NCBI RefSeq assembly: GCF_009711415.1 | Contig: NZ_SMLZ01000116.1 | Location: 127,000-190,999 of the forward strand | Source: Roseibium denhamense | GTDB lineage: Bacteria; Pseudomonadota; Alphaproteobacteria; Rhizobiales; Stappiaceae | Length of the DNA stretch: 64,000 bases | Reading direction: 5' to 3' | In this document: positions 1-10,266 of the stretch, piece after piece | Layout: every line of letters starts with the position of its first letter | Numbering within the stretch: position 1 is the stretch's first letter | Notes under the pieces: generated by a model | Databases searched by the model: none | Told to the model about the DNA's origin: nothing | Seen by the model: only the letters and a program-made list of their open reading frames with translations | Program-made: the position numbers and the translations under genes

Positions 1-907
1 TCCAGGACACGTTTGCATCCGGAACATCGCGCAGGGCCAGAGCAAGCGCCTTGATGGTCATGTCATTGACCGACAGCTTGTAAGCGGGGTTCCCGTCCTT
101 GTCCTTGGAGGCACTGCCGTTGAGCTGGGCTCTGAGCGCCAGCAAGGCATCCAGCTCGCAGTCCACGGACACATAGAAATGCGGGATGGTCTGTTTGGAT
201 TCGGTCAAGCGCTTTGCGATGGTCTTGCGCATGCCGTCATGCGGCACGAGTTCGTAAGAGCCTTCGGCAAAGTTCTTGAGAACCTGATCGGCGGACGGGC
301 CTGCTGCTGGCGCGGAGGCTGCCGGAGCTGCCTTCGGAGCCTCAGCAGTTGCCGGAGCTGCCTTGCCGGTCCCGGCGGCGACAGCTGCCTCAATGTCCTT
401 CTTGACGATCCGGCCATGCGGGCCGGAACCCGATAGAGCCTTCAGATCAAGGCCGTTGAGTTGCGCCAGACGCCGTGCAAGTGGAGACGCAAAAATCCGG
501 TTGCCGTCAGCCCCTTTCGGTACCGGCACCGGTGCGGTTGCCGCTTCTGCGCCAACCGGTATGACTTCCTGTGCCCCTGCATCGGTTGCCGAAGCAGTTT
601 CCAGAGCAGCTGCAGCCGGGGCTGCTCCGCCGCCGCCGGATGTGTCAATGGCGCTGGCATCTTCGCCATCTTCCAAAAGCACAGCGATCAGCTCATTGAC
701 CTTGACGGCCGCGGTGCCTTCCGGAACGACGATCTTGCCGACCGTTCCCTCATCGACGGCTTCCACTTCCATGGTGGCCTTGTCGGTTTCGATCTCGGCG
801 ATAACGTCGCCTGCGGAAACCGTGTCGCCTTCCTTGACCAGCCATTTGGCCAGGTTGCCCTCCTCCATCGTCGGAGAGAGAGCCGGCATGGTGATATTGA
901 TTGGCAT
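1..907 (-). CDS. pdhC: pyruvate dehydrogenase E2, dihydrolipoamide acetyltransferase (partial)
   Basis: E2 core of the pyruvate dehydrogenase complex, which moves the acetyl group from the lipoyl arm to CoA. I translated this from the sequence: about 302 N-terminal residues are present and the rest lies beyond the left edge. It starts [17 protein letters not shown], has a lipoyl domain with the [13 protein letters not shown] lipoylation motif, an Ala/Pro-rich linker, a peripheral-subunit-binding domain ([14 protein letters not shown], then [12 protein letters not shown]) and the beginning of the acetyltransferase domain. It follows pdhB after 18 bases on the same strand, so pdhA-pdhB-pdhC form one operon. 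The identification is firm; only the C-terminal catalytic part is missing from the window. Confidence 0.95.
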   Translation of the reverse strand, partial: MPINITMPALSPTMEEGNLAKWLVKEGDTVSAGDVIAEIETDKATMEVEAVDEGTVGKIVVPEGTAAVKVNELIAVLLEDGEDASAIDTSGGGGAAPAAAALETASATDAGAQEVIPVGAEAATAPVPVPKGADGNRIFASPLARRLAQLNGLDLKALSGSGPHGRIVKKDIEAAVAAGTGKAAPATAEAPKAAPAASAPAAGPSADQVLKNFAEGSYELVPHDGMRKTIAKRLTESKQTIPHFYVSVDCELDALLALRAQLNGSASKDKDGNPAYKLSVNDMTIKALALALRDVPDANVSW

Positions 908-925
908 GTCCCGTATCCCCTCGCC

Positions 926-2317
926 TTAGGCCGTGTAGGTGACGGCTTTGACCGCGTCGATGACTTCCGCAACGCTCGGCAATGCGAGCTTTTCGAGATT
1001 TGCGGCATAGGGCATCGGAACGTCCTTACCGGTAACGCGCAGGATCGGGGCATCGAGATAGTCGAAGGCCTTTTCCTGGACCTGGAATGCGATCTCGGAG
1101 GAGACCGAGCACATTGGGAAGGCTTCTTCCACGGTCACGATCCGGCCGGTCTTGCGGACCGATGCCAGAACGGTGTCGATGTCCAGCGGGCGGATCGTGC
1201 GCAGGTTAACCACCTCCGCTGAGATGCCCATTCCGGCCAGCTCTTCGGCGGCCTTCATGGTGTAGGTCATGCCGATGCCCCAGGACACCAGCGTAACGTC
1301 CGTTCCGCCGCGCTCGATCTTCGCCTTGCCGATTGGCAGAACGAAGTCTTCCATGTCCGGAATTTCAAACGAGTGGCCGTAGAGGATCTCGTTTTCCAGG
1401 AAGATGATCGGGTTCGGGTCCCGGATGGCGGCTTTCAACAGGCCTTTGGCGTCCGCAGCCGAATATGGCTGCACGACTTTCAGTCCCGGCACATGGGCGT
1501 ACCATGCGGCGTAGTCCTGGCTGTGCTGGGCACCAACGCGGGCCGCCGCGCCATTCGGACCGCGGAACACGATTGGAGCGCCCATCTGGCCGCCGGACAT
1601 GTACAGCGTCTTTGCAGCAGAGTTGATGATCTGGTCAATCGCCTGCATGGCGAAGTTGAAGGTCATGAACTCCACGATCGGCTTCAGCCCCGCCATGGCA
1701 GCACCGACGCCCAGGCCGGCAAACCCGTGTTCCGTGATCGGCGTGTCGACAACCCGCTTTGCACCGAACTCGTCAAGCAAGCCTTGGGTAATCTTGTAAG
1801 CGCCCTGATACTCGGCAACTTCCTCGCCCATGACGAAGACATCGCCGTCGCGGCGCATTTCCTCGGCCATCGCGTCGCGAAGCGCTTCACGGACAGTCGA
1901 CGCCTTCATGGTCGTGCCTGCCGGGATTTCAGGATCCTCTGCGGTTTCCGGTGCCGGGGCCTGAGGGGTCGGCGCGGACGCAACGGCTGGCGAACTCGGC
2001 GCTTCAGTGGCGGCTGGCGCTTCTGAAGCCGCCGCCGGTGCACTCCCGCCGCCATCCATGGCGCTGGCATCTTCGCCTTCGCCCAGCAGAATGGCGATCT
2101 TTTCGTTCACTTTGACGTTGTCGGTGCCCTCGGCGATCAGGATTTTACCGAGTGTTCCCTCGTCTACGGCTTCCACTTCCATCGTGGCTTTGTCAGTCTC
2201 GATTTCGGCGATCACATCGCCGGCAGATACGCTGTCACCTTCGGCTTTCAGCCACTTGGCAAGCTTGCCTTCTTCCATTGTCGGCGAAAGCGCCGGCATC
2301 AAAATGTCAATTGGCAT
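926..2317 (-). CDS. pdhB: pyruvate dehydrogenase E1 subunit beta with N-terminal lipoyl domain
   Basis: Beta subunit of the thiamine-diphosphate-dependent E1 component. At 463 residues it is longer than a plain E1-beta (about 330) because residues 1-80 form a lipoyl domain almost identical to that of the neighbouring E2 ([17 protein letters not shown], lipoyl-lysine at about K43 in ETDKATM). An Ala/Pro/Glu linker to about residue 135 follows, then the transketolase-like pyrimidine-binding domain ([36 protein letters not shown]) and the C-terminal domain. Lipoylated E1-beta is known in alphaproteobacteria such as Zymomonas and Rhizobium. It lies 14 bases after pdhA. Confidence 0.96.
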   Translation of the reverse strand: MPIDILMPALSPTMEEGKLAKWLKAEGDSVSAGDVIAEIETDKATMEVEAVDEGTLGKILIAEGTDNVKVNEKIAILLGEGEDASAMDGGGSAPAAASEAPAATEAPSSPAVASAPTPQAPAPETAEDPEIPAGTTMKASTVREALRDAMAEEMRRDGDVFVMGEEVAEYQGAYKITQGLLDEFGAKRVVDTPITEHGFAGLGVGAAMAGLKPIVEFMTFNFAMQAIDQIINSAAKTLYMSGGQMGAPIVFRGPNGAAARVGAQHSQDYAAWYAHVPGLKVVQPYSAADAKGLLKAAIRDPNPIIFLENEILYGHSFEIPDMEDFVLPIGKAKIERGGTDVTLVSWGIGMTYTMKAAEELAGMGISAEVVNLRTIRPLDIDTVLASVRKTGRIVTVEEAFPMCSVSSEIAFQVQEKAFDYLDAPILRVTGKDVPMPYAANLEKLALPSVAEVIDAVKAVTYTA

Positions 2318-2331
2318 AATGTCCCCCGGCC

Positions 2332-3381
2332 TTAAAGCAAAATGTCGGTGTAGAGTTCAGAGGCGTCCGGCTCCGGATCGCTTTGCGCAAATTCGGCAGC
2401 TTCGGCAACCCGGCCGCGGATTTCCTTGTCGATTGCTTTCAGATCGTCTTCCGTTGCCCATTTGTTGTCGAGCAAACGCTTGCGGACCTGTTCAATCGGA
2501 TCATGCTCGGTGCGCATTTTCTGAACTTCGTCCTTCGACCGGTACTTGGCCGGGTCGGACATGGAGTGGCCGCGGTAGCGGTAGGTCACCATCTCCAGAA
2601 TGTAGGGGCCTTTGCCGGCCCGACACCATTCCAGGGCCTTCTTGGATGCGGCCATGACGGCACGCACATCCATGCCGTCGACCTTTTCGCCGGGGATGTT
2701 GAAGGAGGCGCCGCGCTGGGACAGGTCGGTCATGGACGAAGAGCGTTCGACGCTGGTGCCCATGCCGTACTTGTTGTTTTCAATTACGTAAATGACCGGC
2801 AGCTTCCAGAGCTCGGCCATGTTGAAGCTCTCGTAGACCTGCCCTTGGTTGGAGGCGCCGTCTCCGAAGAAGGTCATGCAAACATTACCGTTTTCACGGT
2901 ATTTGTTGGCGAACCCCAAACCGGTTCCAAGCGAGACCTGCGCACCGACGATGCCGTGACCGCCGTAAAAATGTTTCTCCTTGGAGAACATGTGCATGGA
3001 CCCGCCCTTGCCTTTCGACAATCCGCCGCGGCGTCCGGTGAGTTCGGCCATAACGCCTTTCGGGTCCAGGTCCATGGCCAGCATGTGGCCGTGATCGCGG
3101 TAGGCAGTGATCATCTGATCACCCTCGATCTTGGCCATCTGCATCCCTACCACAACGGCTTCCTGCCCGATATAAAGGTGACAGAAACCGCCGATCAGAC
3201 CCATACCGTATAACTGGCCGGCTTTTTCTTCAAATCTGCGGATCAGGAGCATTTCGCGGTAGGCGTGGAGTTCTTCATCTTTTTTGAACTCGGCGATCGC
3301 TGGCTCTGCCTTCTTGGCAGTGCTGCGGGACCGGCTGGTCGACTTTGCGCCAGCGGTTGTCGTTTTGGATGCTGCGGCCAT
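2332..3381 (-). CDS. pdhA: pyruvate dehydrogenase E1 subunit alpha
   Basis: Alpha subunit of E1; decarboxylates pyruvate with thiamine diphosphate and passes the acetyl group to lipoyl domains. The diphosphate-binding motif is visible as [13 protein letters not shown] followed by [11 protein letters not shown], and the phosphorylation-loop region as [15 protein letters not shown]. The N-terminus is a short basic Lys/Ser/Thr/Ala tail. I place the start at 3381 (349 residues) because GAGGG lies just upstream; a start at 3426 in the same frame would add 15 residues with no such site. First gene of the pdhA-pdhB-pdhC run and presumably transcribed from the AT-rich 3382-3564 interval. Confidence 0.95.
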   Translation of the reverse strand: MAAASKTTTAGAKSTSRSRSTAKKAEPAIAEFKKDEELHAYREMLLIRRFEEKAGQLYGMGLIGGFCHLYIGQEAVVVGMQMAKIEGDQMITAYRDHGHMLAMDLDPKGVMAELTGRRGGLSKGKGGSMHMFSKEKHFYGGHGIVGAQVSLGTGLGFANKYRENGNVCMTFFGDGASNQGQVYESFNMAELWKLPVIYVIENNKYGMGTSVERSSSMTDLSQRGASFNIPGEKVDGMDVRAVMAASKKALEWCRAGKGPYILEMVTYRYRGHSMSDPAKYRSKDEVQKMRTEHDPIEQVRKRLLDNKWATEDDLKAIDKEIRGRVAEAAEFAQSDPEPDASELYTDILL

Positions 3382-3564
3382 AACCCTCACTCGGCGTGAC
3401 GTTTCCCCTAAGACAAGTAGATGCACCCTAACCCGATGCAGCTGTCAATCCAATCCATGAATCTCGCAGTGCAGCATTGGCTCTATGTGGTTGCAGTTAC
3501 TAGGAAAAATGATAGATAACCAGAAATTGGTTTATTGTTAAAAATCAACCAAAATACAGTTTAC

Positions 3565-3897
3565 TTAGTAACGGTGGCCCGGCCGCAGCACAACGAGTTC
3601 GTTGGTGTTGGCAAGGTTCAGGGTGAGCCTTGCCCGTTCATCAAGCATATCCGGATCGAGGCTTTCCGGCCGGAGCAGACTGACCCGCGCGACCAATTGC
3701 TGGCGCTCTTTGGTCAGCTCGCCAAGTTCTGTCTCCAGTTCGGCCACCCTGTTTTCAATCAGGGCGCGGCCAACAAGACCAAGCTCTCCATTCATGGCGT
3801 GAAAACCGAAGTAAGCCAAAGCGGCAATCGCGATGGCAGGCGTGATCAGGCGGCGGAATTTGGATTGTTTGCGCTGTCGGGTAGCTGCTCGGGGCAC
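3565..3897 (-). CDS. FtsB/DivIC-family septum formation initiator protein
   Basis: Small cell-division protein of 110 residues. The layout is typical of the family: a basic cytoplasmic N-terminus (residues 1-18), one membrane helix (about 19-36, LITPAIAIAALAYFGFHAM), then a coiled coil (about 47-72, ENRVAELETELGELTKERQQL) and a short C-terminal periplasmic part. FtsB/DivIC proteins bind FtsL and FtsQ at the division site. In alphaproteobacteria this gene commonly sits between eno and pdhA; here pdhA is next to it but eno is 13 kb away. Assignment rests on architecture and position, so the family call is good but the exact orthologue name is left open. Confidence 0.82.
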   Translation of the reverse strand: MPRAATRQRKQSKFRRLITPAIAIAALAYFGFHAMNGELGLVGRALIENRVAELETELGELTKERQQLVARVSLLRPESLDPDMLDERARLTLNLANTNELVVLRPGHRY

Positions 3898-4123
3898 TTT
3901 AAGACCTAAACACTCAACTCGTGGTCATCTGGAGTTTTGACTATCGCTGGACAGGCTTAATAGAGTCTTGAGAAGACTCATTAAATTGGCCGTTAACCCC
4001 ATTGCAAATGCGGTGACAGGCCCTCTTTGCCCGGCCCGTGAAACCAAGGGTCTCGCAACGCTTTGCCATGCCAAGCCGATGCATGACCGCCCGCCGTGAC
4101 GCGGCACTGCATCGCGGCTGCCC

Positions 4124-7100
4124 TTACGCGGCCGCCAACCGCGCAAGCTTTGTCAGCACCGTGGCCGTGCCTTTTAGCCGGGCGTCTGTCTTGTCCCAGT
4201 CGCGGGTCAGAACGACCTTTTGATCAGGGCGGATTTTCGCCAATACGCCCTGTTCGGCAATATACGACACAAGCCCTGCCGGATTGGCGAATTCGCTGTT
4301 CCGGAAGGCCACGACAATGCCTTTCGGCCCGGCGTCCACCTTCTCCACATTGGCCTTGCGGCACAGACCCTTGATGTAAACGATCTTCAAGAGATGCTGG
4401 ACTTCTTCCGGCAGCGGGCCGAAACGGTCGATCATCTCCGCGCCAAATGCATCGATTTCCGATGCTTCGGTTACATCACCGAGGCGGCGGTAGAGTTGCA
4501 GTCGGAGCTGCAGGTCCGGAACGTAGTCTTCCGGGATCAGAACCGGTGTGCCGATGTTGATTTGGGGCGACCACTGTTCCTCGCCGAACTCCGCCCCGCC
4601 GTCCTTGAGCTGGGCAACGGCCTCCTCCAGCATCTGCTGGTAGAGCTCGAAGCCCACTTCCTTGATGTGCCCGGACTGTTCTTCGCCCAGCAGGTTCCCG
4701 GCGCCGCGAATATCAAGGTCGTGGCTTGCCAGCTGAAAGCCCGCACCGAGGTTTTCCAGGGATTGCAAAACCTTGAGGCGCCGCTCGGCGGTCGCCGTCA
4801 GTGTCTTGTTCGCCGGGACCGTGAAGAGCGCGTATGCGCGGATCTTGGACCGTCCGACCCGTCCTCTGAGCTGATAAAGCTGCGCAAGACCGAACATGTC
4901 GGCGCGGTGAACGATCAGGGTGTTGGCTGTCGGAATATCGAGGCCCGATTCGACGATGGTCGTCGAGAGAAGAACATTGTACTTGCCCTCGTAAAAGGCG
5001 TTCATGACGTCTTCAAGTTCGCTGGGCGGCATCTGGCCATGGGCCACGGCGACCTTCAGTTCCGGGACCTGCTCCTCAAGGAATGCCTTGCGCTCGGCGA
5101 TATCGGACAGACGCGGGCAGACATAAAAGCTCTGGCCGCCGCGATAGTGTTCGCGCAGCAGGGCTTCGCGCACCACCAAGGGATCAAAGGGCGATACGAA
5201 TGTGCGCACTGCCAGACGGTCGACCGGCGGCGTTGCGATCAGCGACAGCTCCCGCACACCGGTGAGCGCCAGCTGAAGCGTTCTTGGGATCGGGGTGGCT
5301 GACAGCGTCAGGACGTGCACGTCCGATTTCAGTTCCTTGAGGCGCTCCTTGTGCTTGACGCCGAAATGCTGCTCCTCATCGATGATGAGCAGGCCGAGGT
5401 CGCGGAACTGAACCGCCTTGCCAAGGAGCGCATGGGTTCCGACCACAATATCGATCGATCCGTCGGCCAAGCCCTTTTTGGTTTGGGTCAGCTGCCGGGT
5501 GGGCACCAGCCGCGAGGCATGGGCGACATTGATCGGCAATCCGTGAAACCGCTCTGAAAATGTCTTAAAATGCTGGCGGGCCAGCAGCGTGGTCGGGACG
5601 ACCACGGCCACCTGGCGGCCGGACATGGCTGCAACAAAAGCGGCCCTGAGCGCCACTTCCGTCTTTCCAAACCCGACATCGCCGCAAACAAGCCGGTCCA
5701 TGGGACGGCCGGACGTCAGGTCTTCAAACACCGAATCAATGGCGGTGAGCTGGTCTTCGGTTTCCTCATAGGGAAAGCGGGTCGCGAACTCGTCGTAGAC
5801 CCCTTCAGGCGTTTCCACGACCGGTGCGGTCTTCAATGCCCGGGCCGCTGCCGTCTTGATCAGGCCATCTGCAATCTCGAGAATGCGCTTCTTGAGTTTG
5901 GCCTTGCGGGCCTGCCAGGCGCCGCCGCCCAGCTTGTCGAGCTGGGCTTCCTGGTCTTCGGAGCCGTAGCGCGACAGAAGTTCAATGTTTTCAACGGGAA
6001 GATAAAGCTTGTCGCCGCCGGAATATTGCAGCTCCAGGCAATCATGCGGAGCGCCGATTGCCTCAACCGTCTTCAGCCCGATAAAGCGGCCGATGCCGTG
6101 CTCCACATGGACGACAAGATCGCCTTCTGACAGGCCGGTTGCCTCGGTGATGACATTCGCGCCCTTGGCCTTGCGGCGTGACTTGCGCACCAGCCGGTCG
6201 CCGAGAATGTCCTGTTCGCCAATGAAGACAATATCGCTGAGTTCAAAGCCGTGTTCGATGCCAAGGACACAAAGGGCCGTCGTTTTCGCCGGCAGGGCTT
6301 CCGCCTGTGCGAGCGTTTCAACTTCCTGGACGGTCTCAAGGCCGTGATCGCCAAGGATCTGCCCGAGCCGGTCTCTTGAGCCGTCCGACCAGCATGCGAT
6401 CACCGTGCGTTTGCCGTCCTTTTGCAGAGACCGGACATGGGTGGTAAGCGCATCGAAGATATTGATGTCGCCCGCACTGCGCTCCGCCGCAAAACTCCGG
6501 CCCTGACGGCCGCCCAGTTCGACGACTTTCTTGCCGCTGCCCGGCGGCGGCGTGAAGGCATCAAGATAGGCGCTTGCCCGGTCCGCGATGGCGGTGGTCC
6601 ATTCAGCTTCCGAAAAATAAAGGCTCTCGGGTGCCACCGGCATGTAGGGCACCGATCCGCTGCCGCCGATTTCACGGGCCTCTTCGCGGGCCTTGTAGTG
6701 TTCCTGGATCTGATCAGCCCGCTCGCGCACCGCGTCGGCCATGCTGGTGTCCAGGACAACTGGCGTTTCACCGATGTAATCAAAGAGCGTTTCAAGCCGG
6801 TCGTGGAACAGCGGCAGCCAATGCTCCATTCCGGCATAGCGGCGGCCGTCGCTGATGGATTGATAAAGAACGTCTTCCCGGCTCGCTGCACCAAAATTTG
6901 AAAGATAGGATTTCCGGAATTTTGAAACGGCTTCTTCAGACAGAACAACTTCGCTCATCGGCACGAGATCGAGACGTTTGAGCTGTTTTGAGGTGCGCTG
7001 TGTCTCAGGATTGAACGAGCGGATGGATTCCAGTGTGTCGCCAAAGAAGTCCAGCCGGACCGGCTCTTCATCTCCGGGGGCATAAAGGTCCACGATGCCG

Positions 7101-7606
7101 CCGCGGATTGCATACTCACCGGTTTCGCGGACGGTTGGAGTGCGGGAAAAGCCGTTGGTTTCCAGCCACTGGGAAATCGCTGACATGTCTGCCCGGTTGC
7201 CCGGTGCCAGCGACAGGGTCTGGCGCGCGATGAACTCGCGTTCCGGCATGCGCTGGATGGCCGCGTTCAAGGTGGTCATCAAGACGGTCTTGCCGGTCTT
7301 CGAAACACCATGGGCGAGCTGGCCAAGTGCGATCAGACGCCGGGCGCTGATGGCAGGGTTCGGAGAAACGCGGTCATAGGGAAGGCAATCCCAGGCCGGA
7401 AGCTGGAGAACCTCGATTGACGGATCGAAAAAGGCCAGGGCCTCGCTCACCATGGCCATGCGCGTTGCATCGCGGGCAATAAAGACAAGCGCCAATCCAT
7501 TGTCCGGTGTTTCAGCCAGAAGGCGCGCAAGCGCATAACTTTCGGCGCCATCAGGCACTCCGGCCAAAGTCAGGTTGGCCCGGTCTCTCAACAGGCTGTC
7601 AAACAC
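4124..7606 (-). CDS. mfd: transcription-repair coupling factor Mfd
   Basis: ATP-driven translocase that removes RNA polymerase stalled at DNA lesions and recruits UvrA. At 1160 residues it has full length. Visible parts are the UvrB-like N-terminal module (residues 1 to about 340), the RNA-polymerase-interacting domain around GDLVVHVEHGIGRFIGL (about 500), the RecG-like translocase with Walker A GDVGFGKTEVA (about 645), DEEQ box (IIDEEQHFGVKH), motif III LSATPIPRTL and motif VI QLRGRVGRS, and the C-terminal TRCF domain that masks UvrA binding. It lies 19 bases after sdhE on the same strand. No frameshift or missing motif is seen. Confidence 0.98.
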   Translation of the reverse strand: MFDSLLRDRANLTLAGVPDGAESYALARLLAETPDNGLALVFIARDATRMAMVSEALAFFDPSIEVLQLPAWDCLPYDRVSPNPAISARRLIALGQLAHGVSKTGKTVLMTTLNAAIQRMPEREFIARQTLSLAPGNRADMSAISQWLETNGFSRTPTVRETGEYAIRGGIVDLYAPGDEEPVRLDFFGDTLESIRSFNPETQRTSKQLKRLDLVPMSEVVLSEEAVSKFRKSYLSNFGAASREDVLYQSISDGRRYAGMEHWLPLFHDRLETLFDYIGETPVVLDTSMADAVRERADQIQEHYKAREEAREIGGSGSVPYMPVAPESLYFSEAEWTTAIADRASAYLDAFTPPPGSGKKVVELGGRQGRSFAAERSAGDINIFDALTTHVRSLQKDGKRTVIACWSDGSRDRLGQILGDHGLETVQEVETLAQAEALPAKTTALCVLGIEHGFELSDIVFIGEQDILGDRLVRKSRRKAKGANVITEATGLSEGDLVVHVEHGIGRFIGLKTVEAIGAPHDCLELQYSGGDKLYLPVENIELLSRYGSEDQEAQLDKLGGGAWQARKAKLKKRILEIADGLIKTAAARALKTAPVVETPEGVYDEFATRFPYEETEDQLTAIDSVFEDLTSGRPMDRLVCGDVGFGKTEVALRAAFVAAMSGRQVAVVVPTTLLARQHFKTFSERFHGLPINVAHASRLVPTRQLTQTKKGLADGSIDIVVGTHALLGKAVQFRDLGLLIIDEEQHFGVKHKERLKELKSDVHVLTLSATPIPRTLQLALTGVRELSLIATPPVDRLAVRTFVSPFDPLVVREALLREHYRGGQSFYVCPRLSDIAERKAFLEEQVPELKVAVAHGQMPPSELEDVMNAFYEGKYNVLLSTTIVESGLDIPTANTLIVHRADMFGLAQLYQLRGRVGRSKIRAYALFTVPANKTLTATAERRLKVLQSLENLGAGFQLASHDLDIRGAGNLLGEEQSGHIKEVGFELYQQMLEEAVAQLKDGGAEFGEEQWSPQINIGTPVLIPEDYVPDLQLRLQLYRRLGDVTEASEIDAFGAEMIDRFGPLPEEVQHLLKIVYIKGLCRKANVEKVDAGPKGIVVAFRNSEFANPAGLVSYIAEQGVLAKIRPDQKVVLTRDWDKTDARLKGTATVLTKLARLAAA

Positions 7607-7625
7607 AGCGTGATCCTTGGTCTTG

Positions 7626-7940
7626 TTATTTTATGAAACCGGCAGGCCCGGCAGTTTCATGATAGGCGATGATGCGGCGGTAGAGCGGCCCGTCCCATTC
7701 CGGCGGCAAGGGTTTGCGGCCGGTGATCCAGGCATACAGATCCTGATCGTGCGCTGTCAGAAGGTGCTCAAGCTCAGAAAGTTCTGCATCATTGAGTTTG
7801 TCGATCTCAGCATTTGCAAATCCGCCGAGGAGAAGATCCATTTCCTTCATGCCCCGGTGCCAGCAGCGAAACAGAATCTTCTTGCGTCTTGGGTCGCGCG
7901 GCTGATCTCCGGTTTCGTGAGGCGCTTGCGTTTCAGACAT
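7626..7940 (-). CDS. sdhE: FAD assembly factor SdhE (succinate dehydrogenase assembly factor 2 family)
   Basis: Small soluble protein of 104 residues that helps covalent flavin attachment to succinate dehydrogenase. The signature RGMKEMDLLLGGFA (about residues 29-42) contains the RGxxE motif, and DQDLYAWITGRKPLP is typical of the C-terminal half. The first 20 residues are polar and probably disordered. It precedes mfd by 19 bases and is divergent from recG, an arrangement common in alphaproteobacteria. The sdh genes themselves are not in this window. Confidence 0.9.
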   Translation of the reverse strand: MSETQAPHETGDQPRDPRRKKILFRCWHRGMKEMDLLLGGFANAEIDKLNDAELSELEHLLTAHDQDLYAWITGRKPLPPEWDGPLYRRIIAYHETAGPAGFIK

Positions 7941-8163
7941 TTGGACCTAACTCGCAGTCATGCGTATGCAGGGGGAATTGCCCGCACTGCACCGCCGATG
8001 GAAGAATGAGTTGGTGGTATATAACGCTGATGATCCAGAATGTCAGCGTTCAAGTTCACAGATTGTTCTGTTTCTTGCGCAGTGGTTTGCCTTCATGGCA
8101 CAACACTGCACCGGCCTATGACCGGCCGCCGCCAGTTCACCCCTCAGGGAATGCCATTTCCGA

Positions 8164-10266
8164 ATGCGTCCACCGATCCTAGACCCGCTGTTCGCCCCGG
8201 TTTCCACGTTGCCGGGGATCGGCCCGAAGATTGCCAAACTCGTTTCCGGACTGGTCGGAACACAGCCTGACCGGGATGCGACAGTCGCAGATCTTCTGTT
8301 TCACGCCCCGGCCAGCCTGATAGACCGCCGTCACCGGCCGGGGATCGCCTATTCGGAAAACGGCGACATCGTCACGCTGGATGTCACAATTGGACGTCAT
8401 GCGGCGCCGCCGCGCCACTCCAAGGCGCCCTACAAGATCAATGCCTATGACGATACCGGTGCCATCGACTTCGTCTTCTTTCATCCCCGGCGGGACTGGC
8501 TGGAAAAGACGTATCCGGAAGGTCAGCGGCGGATCGTGTCTGGCAAGGTAGAGTGGTTTAACGACCGTCCGCAAATGGTGCATCCGGACTACTCCCTTGA
8601 GCCCGGCGAAGCAGCCAGCATGCCCCAGATCGAGGCCGTTTACCCGTTGACAGCCGGCTTGTCCTCAAAGACCTTGCACAAGGCGATGCAGGCCGCCCTG
8701 GATAAGTTGCCCAGATTGCCGGAATGGCTGAATGGTCCTCATTTGCAGAAAACGGGCTGGCCCGATTTTGCAGATGCGTTGCGGACGCTGCACGTCCCTT
8801 CAGAGCGAAGCGACATTGAGCCCACCTCCCCCTTTGTGGAAAGGCTGGCCTATGACGAGCTGTTGGCGAGCCAGCTTGCCCTTGCCCTCGTCAGGGCGCA
8901 TATGCGGACCCTCGGGGGGATTGCGCGCTCACCATCCGGCAAGCTTCAAGCCGCGGTGGTTGGTGCACTACCCTTCCAACTGACCGGCAGCCAGAGCCAG
9001 GCAATCCAGGAGATCAATGAGGACCTGGCAAAGCCGGTACGGATGCTGCGTCTTCTCCAAGGAGACGTTGGATCGGGAAAAACGGTGGTCGCTCTTGCGA
9101 CCCTGGCACAGGTTATTGAAACGGGAGCACAAGGCGCACTTATGGCGCCGACCGAAATCCTGGCCCGCCAGCACTTTGCGTCCATGCAGCCTTTATGCGA
9201 GGCGACCGGAATACGGCTCGCCTTGATCACCGGCAAAGACAGTCAGAAGGAGCGCCGGATCCGCCAGGAGCAACTCGAAGCAGGCGATATCGATCTCGTG
9301 GTTGGAACACATGCCCTCTTCCAGGGCTCCATCGCGTTCAAGAACCTTGGGATGGTGGTAGTTGATGAACAGCATCGTTTCGGCGTCCACCAGCGGCTCG
9401 CATTGTCCGGAAAGAACCAGGGCGTCGATGTTCTTGTGATGACCGCAACTCCAATACCGCGCACGCTGGTCTTGACCTGCTTTGGCGATATGGATGTGTC
9501 CCGGCTCACCGACAAACCGGCGGGCCGGAAACCCATCAAGACCGTTTCTGTTTCCCTCGACCGGCTGGATGAAATCATTGCCCGCATCGGCTCTGCAATA
9601 CAGGAGGGACAGAAAGTCTATTGGGTATGTCCGCTCGTCGAAGAGTCTGAGAAGATCGATCTGGCAGCCGTTGCCGACCGGCACCGCGTCCTGGAACACG
9701 CCCTGAACCAGACCGTTTCACTCGTCCACGGACGCATGAGTTCGGATGAAAAGGACGCGGCCATGGCGGATTTCAAATCGGGCCGCACCAACGTGCTCGT
9801 CGCAACGACTGTCATCGAGGTGGGAGTTGATGTGCCAGATGCGACAATCATCGTGATCGAGCATGCGGAACGATTTGGTCTTGCTCAATTGCACCAGCTG
9901 CGCGGGCGGGTTGGACGTGGCGACAAGCCGTCCTCCTGTGTGCTTCTGTACAAGGGGCCGCTTGGCGAAACAGCAGGAGCCCGACTGAACATCATGCGGG
10001 AGACCAATGACGGGTTCTTGATTGCCGAAGAAGATTTGAAACTGCGCGGTGGTGGTGAAATTTTGGGCACGCGGCAGTCCGGAACACCGGGATTTCGCAT
10101 CGCAAACGCTGAGTTTCATGCCGATTTGATGGAAACGGCGCGCGATGACGCACGTCTCATCCTCGAAACGGACCCGGATCTGGACACCGCACGGGGCGAA
10201 GCCCTGCGCAGTCTGCTTTATCTGTTCGGACGGGACGCCGCGATCCGGCTGCTGCGGGCCGGATAA
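8164..10266 (+). CDS. recG: ATP-dependent DNA helicase RecG
   Basis: Branch-migration helicase acting on Holliday junctions and stalled forks. The 700-residue length fits. An N-terminal wedge/OB-fold domain (about residues 1-250, with the DYSLEPGEAASMPQIEAVYPLT segment shape) is followed by the helicase core: Walker A QGDVGSGKTVVAL, DEQH box VVDEQHRFGVHQR, motif III MTATPIPRTL and motif VI QLRGRVGRGD. The start ATG at 8164 gives the expected N-terminus. Its stop codon (10264-10266) directly abuts the last codon of the convergent DUF502 gene with no base between. Confidence 0.97.
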   Translation: MRPPILDPLFAPVSTLPGIGPKIAKLVSGLVGTQPDRDATVADLLFHAPASLIDRRHRPGIAYSENGDIVTLDVTIGRHAAPPRHSKAPYKINAYDDTGAIDFVFFHPRRDWLEKTYPEGQRRIVSGKVEWFNDRPQMVHPDYSLEPGEAASMPQIEAVYPLTAGLSSKTLHKAMQAALDKLPRLPEWLNGPHLQKTGWPDFADALRTLHVPSERSDIEPTSPFVERLAYDELLASQLALALVRAHMRTLGGIARSPSGKLQAAVVGALPFQLTGSQSQAIQEINEDLAKPVRMLRLLQGDVGSGKTVVALATLAQVIETGAQGALMAPTEILARQHFASMQPLCEATGIRLALITGKDSQKERRIRQEQLEAGDIDLVVGTHALFQGSIAFKNLGMVVVDEQHRFGVHQRLALSGKNQGVDVLVMTATPIPRTLVLTCFGDMDVSRLTDKPAGRKPIKTVSVSLDRLDEIIARIGSAIQEGQKVYWVCPLVEESEKIDLAAVADRHRVLEHALNQTVSLVHGRMSSDEKDAAMADFKSGRTNVLVATTVIEVGVDVPDATIIVIEHAERFGLAQLHQLRGRVGRGDKPSSCVLLYKGPLGETAGARLNIMRETNDGFLIAEEDLKLRGGGEILGTRQSGTPGFRIANAEFHADLMETARDDARLILETDPDLDTARGEALRSLLYLFGRDAAIRLLRAG

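Noticed and set aside
3925-4146. Minus-strand open frame of 73 codons between mfd and the FtsB-like gene
   Set aside because: Overlaps the end of mfd, has no motif and no good start; treated as non-coding.
4220-5302. Plus-strand open frame of 360 codons within mfd
   Set aside because: Shadow of the mfd coding frame; no recognisable domain.
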